A DNA stretch of 64,000 nt, taken from contig NZ_AULQ01000008.1 in NCBI RefSeq assembly GCF_000422365.1, forward strand, positions 124,001 through 188,000. Direction: 5' to 3'. The stretch's first letter is position 1, and every line of letters begins with the position of its first letter. Below the pieces are notes generated by a model. The model searched no databases. It was not told the DNA's origin and saw nothing but the letters and a program-made list of their open reading frames with translations. Source of the DNA: Mesoflavibacter zeaxanthinifaciens DSM 18436 (GTDB lineage: Bacteria; Bacteroidota; Bacteroidia; Flavobacteriales; Flavobacteriaceae). Of the stretch, positions 16,538 to 27,379 are shown in pieces. Made by a program: the position numbers and the translations under genes.

Positions 16538-16861
16538 AATTTAAAGGTAAATAAAAAAGCACCAATGTTTACTATAAACAAATGATGCTTTTTTTATATA
16601 TAGATTAATAGCCTTGCAAAAATAAATTTATATTGTTGAGGCAAAATGATTTAAATGTTACTAAATTGATAATAAAAAAACACCAGATTTAATAAACTTA
16701 TAATAAATTTATTAATCTGGTGCTTATAGTGAAATATGATTAATAGCTTTTATAAAATTAGAACTATCTTTGAGTTTGTATCTTTTTTTTCGACCAAAAG
16801 AACATATCTTAGTTTAAGATACTATTTGTAGATTTAATCTTACAAAATATACTGAAAACCT
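16538..16861. other. Non-coding interval with two hairpins
   Basis: No credible frame. It holds an imperfect hairpin at about 16556-16594 with T-runs on both sides, just upstream of the DUF4230 gene, and the stronger hairpin at 16681-16722 listed separately. The rest is AT-rich without clear signal. Confidence 0.5.
16674..16722 (-). terminator. Rho-independent terminator of the two-component cluster
   Basis: CACCAGAT at 16681-16688 and ATCTGGTG at 16715-16722 form the base of a long hairpin extended by AATAA/TTATT. On the minus strand it ends in a T-run (A-run at 16674-16680). It lies downstream of the response regulator gene. Confidence 0.8.
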
Positions 16862-17503
16862 CTAAATCAGATTATTACGCCTTGCTTTTTGTACGGCTTC
16901 TAATTTTGAGTGCACTTGTAGCTTTGAGTAAATATTTTCTATATGTTTTCTTACTGTAGACGGTGATAAAAACAAATTATCTGCTATAACTTTATAACTT
17001 AATCCTTTTGACAATTGCTCTAAAACCTCAACTTCTCTGTTTGTTAAATTAATATCTTCTTTTGATACATCTTTAAAATCTACTGGATTACGGAGTAACT
17101 TTAATGTTTTTAATGCAATGGAAGGATTCATTGCTGCACCACCACTTAAGGTATCTACAATACCATTAAATAGCTCATGTGGATTAACATCTTTTAATAA
17201 ATACCCATCTGCTCCTGCTTTTATGGCGTTAAAAATATTCTCGTCATTATCAAAAACTGTTAGCATTATAATTTTAATTTGAGGATACTTTTGTTTTACT
17301 GCTAATGTTGTTTCGATACCGTTTAAGACAGGCATTTCTATATCCATTAAAAGCGCATCTAAATTATGGTCTTTATCAAGTTTTTCTAATAAATCTGCAC
17401 CATTATTGGCTGTATATTTTACCTGAATTTCTTCAAAAAAAGAAAGCTTCTCTTTTATAGAAGAAATTAAAAAACTGTTATCGTCTATAATGGCTATTTT
17501 CAT
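16862..17503 (-). CDS. NarL/LuxR-type response regulator
   Basis: 213 residues: receiver domain with phospho-acceptor Asp54 in LLMDIEMPVLNG, Thr in MLTVFDNDENIF, Lys in LLKDVNPHE, then a LuxR-type HTH with LTNREVEVLEQLSKGLSYKVIADNLFLSPSTVRKHIENIYSKL. It is the likely partner of the TPR histidine kinase encoded at 19198-21009. It lies 15 bp after the small gene at 17519 on the same strand and is last in the cluster. Confidence 0.93.
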   Translation of the reverse strand: MKIAIIDDNSFLISSIKEKLSFFEEIQVKYTANNGADLLEKLDKDHNLDALLMDIEMPVLNGIETTLAVKQKYPQIKIIMLTVFDNDENIFNAIKAGADGYLLKDVNPHELFNGIVDTLSGGAAMNPSIALKTLKLLRNPVDFKDVSKEDINLTNREVEVLEQLSKGLSYKVIADNLFLSPSTVRKHIENIYSKLQVHSKLEAVQKARRNNLI

Positions 17504-17518
17504 TAGTACTTTTTTTAA

Positions 17519-17764
17519 TTAATTTGAAATTTCCTTTAGTAAATCAACCTGTTCTTTAATAATATTTAGTTTGAAATTTAACAACTTATAGTTATAATCT
17601 TTATCAAAAATAAGTTTAGTGTTTTTCTCATTTTCAAAGTTTAAGTTAGTATTCAAACTATTTATAATATAATTATGACGCTGTTTTTCTTTTTTTATAA
17701 ATTGAAAATGCCAGATTAAAATAAATACTAAAGTTAACGTAAATAAAATTATTAGTGTTTTCAT
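17519..17764 (-). CDS. Small membrane-anchored coiled-coil protein, unknown
   Basis: 81 residues: N-terminal hydrophobic helix (LIILFTLTLVFILIWHFQF), a basic stretch KKEKQRH, then a polar, likely helical tail rich in Asn, Lys and Leu. No family recognised. Its place between a lipoprotein gene and the response regulator, 15 bp from each, makes a real gene likely. Confidence 0.65.
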   Translation of the reverse strand: MKTLIILFTLTLVFILIWHFQFIKKEKQRHNYIINSLNTNLNFENEKNTKLIFDKDYNYKLLNFKLNIIKEQVDLLKEISN

Positions 17765-17779
17765 TTTTCATCTGTTTAA

Positions 17780-19111
17780 TTATTCAATTAAATCAACATT
17801 ACAATAGTCTTTATCCTGATATGTTACATTTACAAGTTGTTGTGTTACTATTGATATATTTAAATCTGTAACATCAACCATAAAATCTGAAACAGAAAAA
17901 CCTGATACATCTGTAAAATTATAGGGAATTAAATCTATGTTATAATTAAAAAAATTTAAGTCTGCTATTGAAATTTTAGTGCAAATTTGGTTTGGATTGT
18001 AATTAAAAACACCAATATATTCTGATTGTGTTACAACACTACCTTGTGACTGAAATTGTAAAAAATCACCTGTGCTTTGACTAAACACACTACCTTGATG
18101 ATATTTATTTGAAAGCAATTGACCTTCTTCATTAATAGAATAAGTTATTAATCCTCTTAAATAGTATTTATTAAGACCAAACTCTTCTATTGAAATACCA
18201 CCAGGACTAAAATTTGTACCACCTTGAGTATTATCTATTGAAAATTGATGATTCCAATGGTCAATCAAATTTCCGTTTAAATCAAAAACCATATAACCTC
18301 CAAGTCCAGTCGCGTTATATTGAAAAGTATTATAAGGCCAAATTATTTTATCTGTACTTGTAATAATTGGCACAGAAGAAGTTAATAAAGCATCTGGTCT
18401 AGTATCTGATGCTTTTTTCATGAAAATATTATTTCCTTGCCAATCAAATTTTGCTATAACAGCATCACTACCTAATCTTCCAAATGCATAAAATCCATCT
18501 GCAACAGCTACATTTCTTAACCAATGATAAGTTGTATTATTTTCTATTGCCTTAATTAATAGTCCTGTTGTGGCATCAATAATAAACATCCATTGCATGT
18601 TACATACAACTAGCTTATTATTTTTTATATTACTTATTGAGTTGTAATAGTACGAATCATAATATGGCAAAGAGTAAAAATCGTACTTTTTTTGCCAAAC
18701 AACATTTAAACTATCGTTTAGTCTTATTGCAAAAACACGACCAGAATTAACATTAGAGCTACTAAAAACAGTACCGCTAATTAATAAATCTCCTGCTTTA
18801 TCTAAATAATAATGATGAACATCTATATCTCCATTAATTTGAATTGTATTTAGTTGATTAGTTTGAAAATTTAAAAATGAAACTGTCACAAAATTTTCTC
18901 CTAAGTTTTGCTTAGCAATGAAAATTCCGTTTTCATTTTTAGCTTTAAAACCGTCTAATCTATTAATATAGGCTTGACCATCAAAAAGTAATTGGTTAGC
19001 ATTAGAATTTATAGATGAGTTATTATTCTCTACTTGATCATCAGAAGATTTTGAACATGAAAAACACATCAAAATTATTAAAAGCAAAAACAGAGTAGCA
19101 GGCTTTTTCAT
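17780..19111 (-). CDS. Predicted lipoprotein with beta-propeller-like repeats, unknown
   Basis: 443 residues. The lipoprotein signal ends at the lipobox MCFSCSKSSDD. The body is rich in aromatic and Asn residues, with repeated segments such as GDLLISGTVFSS, NKLVVCNMQWMFIIDATTGLL and GFYAFGRLGSDAVIAKFDWQGN, which suggest a beta-propeller. No family recognised. Encoded between the histidine kinase and response regulator, it could sense or be controlled by the pair. Confidence 0.7.
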   Translation of the reverse strand: MKKPATLFLLLIILMCFSCSKSSDDQVENNNSSINSNANQLLFDGQAYINRLDGFKAKNENGIFIAKQNLGENFVTVSFLNFQTNQLNTIQINGDIDVHHYYLDKAGDLLISGTVFSSSNVNSGRVFAIRLNDSLNVVWQKKYDFYSLPYYDSYYYNSISNIKNNKLVVCNMQWMFIIDATTGLLIKAIENNTTYHWLRNVAVADGFYAFGRLGSDAVIAKFDWQGNNIFMKKASDTRPDALLTSSVPIITSTDKIIWPYNTFQYNATGLGGYMVFDLNGNLIDHWNHQFSIDNTQGGTNFSPGGISIEEFGLNKYYLRGLITYSINEEGQLLSNKYHQGSVFSQSTGDFLQFQSQGSVVTQSEYIGVFNYNPNQICTKISIADLNFFNYNIDLIPYNFTDVSGFSVSDFMVDVTDLNISIVTQQLVNVTYQDKDYCNVDLIE

Positions 19112-19168
19112 TTATAAAGTTTATTAATTTCTATAATATCAAAGCTACTATTACAGTGGTGATTTTAA

Positions 19169-19188
19169 AATAAGGCAATTGCCCTATT
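19169..19188 (-). terminator. Weak hairpin after the histidine kinase gene (possible attenuator)
   Basis: AATAAGGC / GCCCTATT around an AATT loop (8 bp with one wobble on the minus strand), 9 bp after the kinase stop and followed by TTTTAAAA. It might partly terminate transcription between the kinase and the lipoprotein gene. Confidence 0.35.
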
Positions 19189-19197
19189 TATTAAAGA

Positions 19198-21009
19198 TTA
19201 CATTTCAAATTTTATGGTAATTTCAGTTCCTTGGCTGGAAGATTTCATATCAAAATCGGCATCAATTTCATTTGCTCTTTTCTTCATAGACAACAGACCG
19301 TTACCAGCCTCTATAGTTGATTGATCAAACCCAACACCATTGTCTATAATCGAAATTTTCAAATCGTTATTTACTATCTCAAAATTAACTACAATTTTAG
19401 TTGCTTTTGCGTGTTTTACCGCATTATTTATTGCTTCTTGAATGATGCGATATACGTCTATTCCTTGAAGTGAATTAAGCTTAACATTATCTGTATCCTT
19501 AGGATAATTAAACTCAAAATCAATACCTAATAAAGAGGTTTTTGCTGCTTCTATAAAATTGGTGGTTCTTGTTTTAAGGTCTTCAAAAGTGATTTCTTCT
19601 TTATTCATTGCCCAAATTGTATCGCGTAAATCGGTAATTGTACTTCGGGTAAAGTTGCCTATAGAATCAAACTTATTGTAAAGTTTTTCTTTGGTGAAAT
19701 CAAAATATTTCAAATTGTCTAAAGAAGAAATTATAAAGGTTAACTGAGAACCGATATTATCGTGTAAATCTTTAGAAATAGCTAATCGTTGTTCTTGTAA
19801 ATTATTTTGATTTTCAATTTTTATTAAAGCCTCTTTTAGTTCGTTTTCTTTAATTATTTGCTTGTTTTTTAAGCGTTGTTGTTTATAAACTAAATAACCT
19901 ATTAATCCTAAAAAGAAAGCTAAACCAAATGCGTAATAAGTTAAGGTGGTTTTTCTCTTTATTTTTGCTTCTTTAATTAATATATCAGATTTTGCTTCTG
20001 CTAGTTGTTTTTCTTTTTTTTCGGTTTCAAATTGTATTTGGAGTTCTTCTATCTTATTTTGTGTTGCTACATTGTCTGTACTATCTTTTAAAGCTTGAAA
20101 TCTTTCATTAAAGTCTAAAGCATCTTTGTATTTATTTAGTTTTTTATAGCATATTGCAATATTTTGATAACAGTATTTTTCTAAATGCTTGTACTTGTAT
20201 TTATTAGCTAATTCTGCACAGATTTTATAATTCTCTATTGCTTTTTCATAGTTTTCTTCTTGCTGAAAAATTTCTGCTATATGCACGTAGTTTACAGTTA
20301 TTCCATAATTATCTGCAATTTTATTTCGTATAACCGAAGAGCTATCTACATAAGTTTTTGCTAAGTCATAGTTTTGTTTTTCGGCAAACGTATTAGCTAT
20401 ATTTGCATAGCTATAACCAAGCCCTATACTATCTTTTAACTGCTTCTTTATAGCTAAAGATTTATATTGATAATATAAAGCGCTATCAAGTTTTTTGTCC
20501 ATACTTAGCAATACGCCATAATTGTCATATACTGGATTTAAACCTTCTAAATCATTTTCAATTTCTAGTAGTTTTATTCCTTTTTGCATGTAATACAACC
20601 CTTTATCTAAGTCTCTAGTTTTTAAGTTGTAGCCTAAACCACCGTAAGCTATACCTGCTTTTGTATTATTATTTTGATGTTCAAAAATTCTTATTGCTTG
20701 CAAAGTGTACTCTAACCCTTGATCAAATTTATTTTGATACGATTTAAGTTGACCGTATTTAAACATAATTTCGCCTAAAGCAATACTATCGTTTATGGTT
20801 TTAGAAAGTTCTATCCCTTTATTAAATAATTGTTCTGACTTTTCTAGCTCTGCGACAAAACTTCCGTAGGGAATTTCAATAATAGTATTTAAAGCTTGTT
20901 TTGTCTTTTGGGTTTTAATTTGGTTGCTTATACTATCTAGATATGTGTTTTGATCTTGAGCGAAGAGATTAAATCCTATAAAAAAGAAAATGAAATAATA
21001 GCGATTCAT
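19198..21009 (-). CDS. Sensor histidine kinase with TPR sensor region, NarX/DesK type
   Basis: 603 residues. An N-terminal signal sequence leads to a tetratricopeptide-type region (about 40-330), then a coiled coil and one membrane helix near 357-377 (YYAFGLAFFLGLIGYLVY). The HisKA_3 domain has SKDLHDNIGSQLTFI with phospho-His at about 416. The HATPase has IQEAINNAVKHA and IIDNGVGFD. The TPR region would be periplasmic. Pairing with the LuxR-type regulator at 16862 follows the known HisKA_3/NarL match. Confidence 0.92.
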   Translation of the reverse strand: MNRYYFIFFFIGFNLFAQDQNTYLDSISNQIKTQKTKQALNTIIEIPYGSFVAELEKSEQLFNKGIELSKTINDSIALGEIMFKYGQLKSYQNKFDQGLEYTLQAIRIFEHQNNNTKAGIAYGGLGYNLKTRDLDKGLYYMQKGIKLLEIENDLEGLNPVYDNYGVLLSMDKKLDSALYYQYKSLAIKKQLKDSIGLGYSYANIANTFAEKQNYDLAKTYVDSSSVIRNKIADNYGITVNYVHIAEIFQQEENYEKAIENYKICAELANKYKYKHLEKYCYQNIAICYKKLNKYKDALDFNERFQALKDSTDNVATQNKIEELQIQFETEKKEKQLAEAKSDILIKEAKIKRKTTLTYYAFGLAFFLGLIGYLVYKQQRLKNKQIIKENELKEALIKIENQNNLQEQRLAISKDLHDNIGSQLTFIISSLDNLKYFDFTKEKLYNKFDSIGNFTRSTITDLRDTIWAMNKEEITFEDLKTRTTNFIEAAKTSLLGIDFEFNYPKDTDNVKLNSLQGIDVYRIIQEAINNAVKHAKATKIVVNFEIVNNDLKISIIDNGVGFDQSTIEAGNGLLSMKKRANEIDADFDMKSSSQGTEITIKFEM

Positions 21010-21073
21010 TTAAGTTGGTTTTAGTCTTATAAAGTAAAGTGATAAATATTAGATTTCAAAAAAAGCTAAAAAA

Positions 21074-21119
21074 ATAAACACCAACTTATAAGTAAAACTT
21101 ATTTTAAATGTTGGTGTTT
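21074..21119 (-). terminator. Rho-independent terminator
   Basis: AAACACCAAC (21077-21086) and GTTGGTGTTT (21110-21119) form a 10-bp stem; a T-run follows on the minus strand. It ends the propeller/YbjN operon. Confidence 0.85.
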
Positions 21120-21156
21120 ACAGATTGATTAATAGCGCGTTTTTAGTATTTACATA

Positions 21157-23046
21157 CTATAATTTATATGCATAGATGGTGCTTTTATTGGCTTTATAAA
21201 ATAACACACCTGCTACTTCGTCTACTTGATATTCTGGTTTTTTGTCTTTAAGAATAATCTCTTTATCTACATTACCATTATCTTTATTTACTTTAACTAA
21301 ACCAACGCCATCATCTAATTTAGTTAAAATGAATTGAGAATTTTCTGTAGCTGCAGTTGCTTTAAAACGTTTTGACATGATTTTAAAAGACTCGTCTGCT
21401 ATAGAGGCAAACATATCTGCAGCTCTTTTGTTTTCTTTTCCATAATCATTGTAGTTATCTAAATTATTAGCACTACCGTATCTTGTTTTATTTAAACCTG
21501 CTTGATAAGAATGCGCCATAGTTAGTGCTGTAGATGCTACAGCTACTACGCCAGATAAGGCTTTCATAAAACCGCTTTTTGATGGTGATTTATAGTATTT
21601 ATGATACACTTCGTTACCATCTTTATCTAAAACCATCATATTTTGAGATGAGGCTAGGTAAATGTTTCCGTTTCTCATCTCCATTTGGTTAGCGTCTTCT
21701 TTTTCGTCAAACTTTACTTTTGCAAAATCTTGTGTATCTCCAGAATTTGCATCAATACTAAAAATAGTACCATCTGCTGCAATTAAATATCTATTATTAT
21801 CGGCATCAAAAGTTGACGCTACAGAAGCTGAATTTTTATATTTTAATGGCTTATCCCAAACTTGCTCACCTGTTTTTAGGTTAACAATATTTGCATCTTC
21901 GCTAGTTATATAAATTAATCCTTGAGGTGAATTTGCCATAACCATTATATTTTCTCCTGTTTTTAATGGTTTTTTAAATAACGTTTCTCCTTCAAAAGAA
22001 ATCTTATTTATTCCTCCTTGCTGGATTCCGAATAAAATCCCATCATCCTGAACATAAAAGTGCTGCACATAACCTTTAGTTTTTGGTGCTTTTTCCCAAA
22101 GATCTTCTCCTGTACTAGCGCTTAAAAAAGCGATTTCAGATTCGTTTTTTTGAGAGAATACACTTTTATCTCCGCCATCACTTTTGTTACTAACAACAGC
22201 TATACCTTGTGGTAATATTTCAAAATTAGATACAATTCCTTTTACTTTTCTATCGTCTTGCCATAGCTCTTTTCCATCTGCTCCAATTTTATGTATTCTT
22301 GTGTTTTTTCCGTTTGTTGTGGTTTCAAAACCATAAATTTCTTTTTCAGATTTATCAGACACCATCCAAGCTACTCTTTTAATCTTGTTTGTCCATAAAT
22401 CTTCTCCTGTATGAGATTTTGCAATTAAACCTTGAGCTGTTGGAATGATTAAAAAATCTTTTAATAATAATGGTAATCCTGTTACACTAAAATCTTTAGC
22501 TACGCCTACTCTACCTGGTTTATCTAAAAAGAAACTGTAATCTAATTGTTGTGTGCTTAAATCGTAAACTGCAACTTTAGGTGTCATTTTTTCAGCTTTT
22601 GTGCCTGTTTTTTGGATACCACTAACTACTAATTTATTGTCTGGTAAAAAGATATTACATGTGTAAACTTGATTCCAATTATCATTATCTGAGTTAAAAA
22701 TCACTTTTCCTGTTATGTAATTAATAACTGCTCTTTTAGTTTTTGTAATACCTGCTAATTTAGAGCCTGCACCTTGTGATACTATGATATATGGCGAATC
22801 TTCTACAAAAATAGTTTCTTCTGAAGTTAACTTACCAAAATTATTAAATGTAAATGTAGGTGTGCTAGTTTCTGGGTTTATTCCTACTAAACCATCATTT
22901 GTTGCGACTACTAAAATGCCACCAACAGTTAATGTCATTTCGTTAATTGTTGCGCCTAAATCGTAAGAATTGTTAGGTTGCTCTGCTTTTTGTGCCAATG
23001 ATAATTGAACACAAAAAATAATTAAAAGTAGATTAATAGCTTTCAT
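21157..23046 (-). CDS. Secreted PQQ-like beta-propeller protein
   Basis: 629 residues with a signal peptide (LLLIIFCVQLSLAQ). Repeats of the PQQ/BamB-type blade recur through residues ~30-500, for example LVGINPETSTPTFTF, GEDLWTNKIKR, GKELWQDDRK, TGEDLWEKAPK and TGEQVWDKPLK. A C-terminal ~130 residues lies outside the propeller. Likely periplasmic; the ligand is unknown. The upstream YbjN-like gene ends 11 bp away, so they form an operon. Confidence 0.8.
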   Translation of the reverse strand: MKAINLLLIIFCVQLSLAQKAEQPNNSYDLGATINEMTLTVGGILVVATNDGLVGINPETSTPTFTFNNFGKLTSEETIFVEDSPYIIVSQGAGSKLAGITKTKRAVINYITGKVIFNSDNDNWNQVYTCNIFLPDNKLVVSGIQKTGTKAEKMTPKVAVYDLSTQQLDYSFFLDKPGRVGVAKDFSVTGLPLLLKDFLIIPTAQGLIAKSHTGEDLWTNKIKRVAWMVSDKSEKEIYGFETTTNGKNTRIHKIGADGKELWQDDRKVKGIVSNFEILPQGIAVVSNKSDGGDKSVFSQKNESEIAFLSASTGEDLWEKAPKTKGYVQHFYVQDDGILFGIQQGGINKISFEGETLFKKPLKTGENIMVMANSPQGLIYITSEDANIVNLKTGEQVWDKPLKYKNSASVASTFDADNNRYLIAADGTIFSIDANSGDTQDFAKVKFDEKEDANQMEMRNGNIYLASSQNMMVLDKDGNEVYHKYYKSPSKSGFMKALSGVVAVASTALTMAHSYQAGLNKTRYGSANNLDNYNDYGKENKRAADMFASIADESFKIMSKRFKATAATENSQFILTKLDDGVGLVKVNKDNGNVDKEIILKDKKPEYQVDEVAGVLFYKANKSTIYAYKL

Positions 23047-23057
23047 AACTTCTTTAA

Positions 23058-23531
23058 TTAAAACACAGTCTTATTTACATCTTTTTGTAAAGCCAACGTT
23101 ACTCCGCTTTGAAATAACTTTACAGCACTTACAAAGGTTTTGTCAGAAAACCCATTATCTATCCAAAAGTAATAGTAGAATGATACCGTATGAGCAGATT
23201 CGTTATAATAACATTTAATCATTATCACTTCTTTGTTTACGGTATTAAACACCTCTAAAATTTCGTCTTTTTTAGCGCCTTTTTTTACAGTATAAACACT
23301 ATTAATACTTATATATCTTTGTTTAGGGTCAATATCTAAGTACATTGTTTGGCTATCTTTTATTTTTATAAACGTGTCTTTAACGTCCAACACATCCATG
23401 TAGGCATTCTCAAAAATAGTTTCTAAGTATTTAGGTGTTACATTATCCGGAGATGATAATTGTCCTTGAGCAAAGGTTTGTGTTGCTATACACATTAAAA
23501 AAAGCAACATTAGTTGTTTTAAAGTTTTCAT
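23058..23531 (-). CDS. Secreted YbjN-domain-like protein
   Basis: 157 residues with a signal peptide ending at TQTFAQ. The body (DVLDVKDTFIKIKDSQTMYL, then YNESAHTVSFYYYFWIDNGF) has the YbjN layout, a fold related to chaperone-like secretion adaptors. The specific role is unknown. First gene of a two-gene operon with the propeller protein. Confidence 0.65.
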   Translation of the reverse strand: MKTLKQLMLLFLMCIATQTFAQGQLSSPDNVTPKYLETIFENAYMDVLDVKDTFIKIKDSQTMYLDIDPKQRYISINSVYTVKKGAKKDEILEVFNTVNKEVIMIKCYYNESAHTVSFYYYFWIDNGFSDKTFVSAVKLFQSGVTLALQKDVNKTVF

Positions 23532-23608
23532 TTTGTTTCGATTTTAAATTATGATTCAAAATTGAAATAAAACAACAAAAATGTAAATACGTCATTTGGC
23601 GTATTTTA

Positions 23609-24574
23609 CTAAAAATCAATAAAAGGGAAAGATTTTTTAAGTGTTTCTTTACGTTTTTTTAACTGAAGTAAAAACTGCTGATGCGCTTCTGATGAAGTAT
23701 TAAAAGGCTTGTGAGACAACCCTTTTTGGATAGCTTCGACGTCTTCCATAGTTGATTTTGCACTAGAAGAAACCCAAGTATTTAAAAACTTATCCCAAAT
23801 ATAATCTACTGCTAATGGACTTGGATGTAACATATCTTGGTTGTAAAATCTATAATCTCTTAACTCGTCCATCATAATCTCGTAAGAAGGAAAATAGTTT
23901 AAGTTATGTTTTTTGGATTCATGATTTTTACTTAAAAACTCATGAATAGCAGTAATTAAATGCGATTTACTTCTTGTATTTTCTATAAAACCATCTTTAA
24001 TATGCCTAACAGGAGATACTGTAAAAATAAATTGAGTTTTAGGATTAACTAGACTAATTAATGAGACTAAACTTTGTAGGCTTTTTTCTATTTGAACAGG
24101 TGATAGTAATTCTTTTTTGAAGTTTTTCTGCGGGATTTTATGACAATTTGCCACAACTTGTTGAGTTTCTAGAAAACGATATACCCAAGCAGTTCCTAAT
24201 GTAATAATTATGTGTGAAGCTGATTTAAGTTTAAGTTTAGCATCAACTATCGTATCATTTAATGTAGAAAGAAGTTCTTCTTTAGAATGATTACTAAAAA
24301 TTGAATGTGCATTTAAACAATGAAACTGTTCGTTATTAAATACTACATCTTTATCTGTAAATATCTGATCGGTTAATGCTTTTTTTATTAAAGTTTCAAT
24401 CGCTAAAGGATGAAATAAAATACCTAATGGGTTAACTGTATACTGAAACTTATAATAATTAAATTTTTGGGCAATGTTTTCTGCAAAACAAGACCCTAAC
24501 AATACCACTTTAGAGTTATAATCTATTTGGTTATTAGGTATAACCTGAAGTGGTATGTTGGTTTGTAAGTTCAT
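23609..24574 (-). CDS. GSCFA domain-containing protein
   Basis: 321 residues. The family motif GSCFAENI is at about 26-33, with the second block IIITLGTAWVYR and SPVRHIKDG, and a C-terminal DMLHPSPLAVDYIWDKF; the DxxH pair recalls SGNH/GDSL hydrolases, to which the family is related. The substrate is unknown. It lies 17 bp downstream of alaS and is probably co-transcribed. Confidence 0.9.
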   Translation of the reverse strand: MNLQTNIPLQVIPNNQIDYNSKVVLLGSCFAENIAQKFNYYKFQYTVNPLGILFHPLAIETLIKKALTDQIFTDKDVVFNNEQFHCLNAHSIFSNHSKEELLSTLNDTIVDAKLKLKSASHIIITLGTAWVYRFLETQQVVANCHKIPQKNFKKELLSPVQIEKSLQSLVSLISLVNPKTQFIFTVSPVRHIKDGFIENTRSKSHLITAIHEFLSKNHESKKHNLNYFPSYEIMMDELRDYRFYNQDMLHPSPLAVDYIWDKFLNTWVSSSAKSTMEDVEAIQKGLSHKPFNTSSEAHQQFLLQLKKRKETLKKSFPFIDF

Positions 24575-24591
24575 ATACCTATAAAAGTAGA

Positions 24592-27207
24592 TTATGCCAA
24601 ATAAGCTTCTACAGCAGATAAAGCAGCATTAATACCATCAGGGTTTTTACCACCTGCAGTAGCAAAAAATGGTTGTCCGCCACCGCCACCTTGGATATGC
24701 TTACCTAACTCTCTAACAATGGTTCCTGCGTTTAAACCTTTACTTTCTACTAGGTTTTTAGAGATATAACAAGATAAGATTGCTTTACCGTTATTTTCTG
24801 CTCCAAATAATAAAAACAGGTTATCAAATTGGCTACCTAATTCAAAACATAAATCTTTAATACCAGATGCATCTAAATCTAATTTTTTAGCCAAGAAATT
24901 AACGCCATTAATTTCTTTAATTTCAGATTTTAACTGTCCTTTTATATTTTGAGCTTTATCTTTTAACAACTGCTCTATTTGTTTTTTTAAGGCTGTATTT
25001 TCTTCTTGTAAATTTTGAAGTGCTTTAACTGGTTCTTTAGCATTATTAAGCAAATCTTTCATTTCAAAAAACGCACGATTATTATCATGAAAATAGCTTT
25101 TTACAGCATCGTTTGTTATAGCTTCTATACGTCTTATTCCTGCTGCAACAGCACTTTCTGATACGATTTTAAAATGCCAAATATCTGCTGTATTATTTAC
25201 GTGTGTTCCACCACATAATTCTATAGACTGTCCAAATCTTATAGTACGTACTGCATCACCATATTTTTCTCCAAATAACGCCATAGCGCCTTCTTCTAAC
25301 GCTTTTTCCATTGGTACATTGCGTTGTTCTTGTAATGGTAATTTACTTTCTATTCTTGCGTTTACAAAGTTTTCTACGTCACGTAATTCTTCCACAGTCA
25401 TTTTAGAAAAATGAGAAAAGTCAAAACGTAAGTATTTACTATGCACTGCACTTCCTTTTTGCTCTACATGATCACCTAAAATTTCGCGTAGTGCTTGATG
25501 TAATAAGTGTGTTGCTGTATGATTACACTCGGTTCTGTAACGTTGTTTAGCGTCTACAGTTGCCTTAAACTTCTCTGTAATATTAGCTGGTAAATTTTTA
25601 GTTAAATGTATCGCTACATTATTCTCCTTTTTTGTGTCTAAAATGTAAACCACATCGCCATGCTGATCTTCTAAATACCCTTTATCACCAACTTGTCCTC
25701 CACCTTCTGCATAAAATGGCGTTAAGTTAAATACCAATTGGTACATCTCTCCATCTTTTTTAGAGGTAACTTTACGATATTTGGTAATTTTTACGTTAGT
25801 TTCTAGAGTATCATAACCAACAAACTCTTGTTCTTCGTCTTCAATTAAAATGGTCCAATCGTCAGATTTTAATTCTGATGCTTTTCTTCCTCTAGATTGT
25901 TGTTCTTCAAGACGTTTTTTATAGTCTTCTTTATTATAAGTGAATCCCTTTTCACGTAAAATTAAATCGGTTAAATCTTCAGGAAAACCATAAGTATCTT
26001 TAAGCTCAAATACTTTAGAACCTGAAATTTCTTTTCCTTTAGCAGTTTCAATAATACGATCTAGAATTGTTAAACCTTGCTCTAACGTACGTAAAAAAGA
26101 GGTTTCTTCTTCTTTAATTACATTTTCTATTAGTTGTTTTTGAGCTTTTAGTTCCGGGAATGCTTGTCCCATTTTTTCAACTAAAACATTAACTAATCGG
26201 TAAATAAAAGGTTCGTTTTTATCTAAAAAAGTAAAGCCATAACGTACTGCACGACGTAAAATGCGTCTAATAACATAACCTGCACCATTATTACTTGGTA
26301 ATTGCCCATCTGCAATAGAAAATGCTACAGCACGAACGTGATCAGAAATAACACGAATGGCAACATCTACCTTATCTTCTTTTCCATAATCTTTGTGCGT
26401 TATGGTTTCAATTTCTCTAATTAACGGTGTAAATACATCTGTATCGTAATTTGAGGTTTTGTTTTGTAATACCATACATAAACGCTCAAATCCCATACCT
26501 GTATCGATATGTTTGTTTGGTAATTCTTCTAGGCTTCCATCTGCTTTACGATTGTATTGCATAAAGACAAGATTCCAGATTTCTACCACTTGCGGATGAT
26601 CTTCGTTAACTAAAGACTTACCGTCTACTTTTGCTTTTTCTTCAGCAGAACGAATATCTACATGAATTTCGCTACAAGGTCCGCAAGGTCCTTGATCGCC
26701 CATTTCCCAAAAGTTATCTTTTTTATTTCCTTTTAAAATTCGGTCTTCGCTTATATATTCTTTCCAAATATCATAAGCTTCGGTATCCATACCTAAGTTA
26801 TCTGCATCATCGCTACCTTCAAAAACAGTGACGTAAAGTATGTCTTTATCTATTTTATAAACTTCGGTTAATAATTCCCAAGCCCAAGCAATTGCTTCTT
26901 TTTTAAAGTAATCGCCAAACGACCAGTTACCTAACATTTCAAACAACGTATGATGATAGGTATCGTAACCAACTTCTTCTAAATCATTATGTTTACCAGA
27001 TACTCTTAAACATTTTTGAGAATCTGCAATACGATTATTTTTTGGCTGTGCATTACCTAAAAAATATTCTTTAAAAGGTGCCATACCCGAGTTAACAAAC
27101 ATTAAGGTTGGATCATCTTTTAAAACCATTGGTGCAGAAGGCACAATGCTATGCTTTTTGTTTTTAAAAAAATCTAAAAAAGTAGAACGAATGTCTTGAG
27201 AATTCAT
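24592..27207 (-). CDS. alaS: Alanine-tRNA ligase
   Basis: 871 residues, full length. The class II catalytic domain begins with [34 protein letters not shown] is typical. The editing domain has [13 protein letters not shown] and CGGTHV, giving the HxxxH...CxxxH zinc set. The C-terminal oligomerisation domain ends with [19 protein letters not shown]. Essential housekeeping gene, divergent from the M23 peptidase gene. Confidence 0.98.
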   Translation of the reverse strand: MNSQDIRSTFLDFFKNKKHSIVPSAPMVLKDDPTLMFVNSGMAPFKEYFLGNAQPKNNRIADSQKCLRVSGKHNDLEEVGYDTYHHTLFEMLGNWSFGDYFKKEAIAWAWELLTEVYKIDKDILYVTVFEGSDDADNLGMDTEAYDIWKEYISEDRILKGNKKDNFWEMGDQGPCGPCSEIHVDIRSAEEKAKVDGKSLVNEDHPQVVEIWNLVFMQYNRKADGSLEELPNKHIDTGMGFERLCMVLQNKTSNYDTDVFTPLIREIETITHKDYGKEDKVDVAIRVISDHVRAVAFSIADGQLPSNNGAGYVIRRILRRAVRYGFTFLDKNEPFIYRLVNVLVEKMGQAFPELKAQKQLIENVIKEEETSFLRTLEQGLTILDRIIETAKGKEISGSKVFELKDTYGFPEDLTDLILREKGFTYNKEDYKKRLEEQQSRGRKASELKSDDWTILIEDEEQEFVGYDTLETNVKITKYRKVTSKKDGEMYQLVFNLTPFYAEGGGQVGDKGYLEDQHGDVVYILDTKKENNVAIHLTKNLPANITEKFKATVDAKQRYRTECNHTATHLLHQALREILGDHVEQKGSAVHSKYLRFDFSHFSKMTVEELRDVENFVNARIESKLPLQEQRNVPMEKALEEGAMALFGEKYGDAVRTIRFGQSIELCGGTHVNNTADIWHFKIVSESAVAAGIRRIEAITNDAVKSYFHDNNRAFFEMKDLLNNAKEPVKALQNLQEENTALKKQIEQLLKDKAQNIKGQLKSEIKEINGVNFLAKKLDLDASGIKDLCFELGSQFDNLFLLFGAENNGKAILSCYISKNLVESKGLNAGTIVRELGKHIQGGGGGQPFFATAGGKNPDGINAALSAVEAYLA

Positions 27208-27301
27208 ATTTATATTTTAATACTTGTCTTTTTTAAAGCGATTTAAACCAAAATAAAAGACTTTAGTTTTATTTACTTAAATTTAAACTGAAATATTTTT
27301 G

Positions 27302-27309
27302 TAAGTTTG
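27302..27309 (+). promoter_or_regulatory. -7 promoter box for the M23-MerR-LemA-TPM operon
   Basis: TAAGTTTG matches TAnnTTTG exactly, 70 bp upstream of the first ATG of the operon. No clear -33 element. Confidence 0.5.
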
Positions 27310-27379
27310 CTCGTTACTGTTTTGATTAAAGCCCAACTTAAATCATATTTTTAACAGCAAAAATAGTATAAATTAAGGA

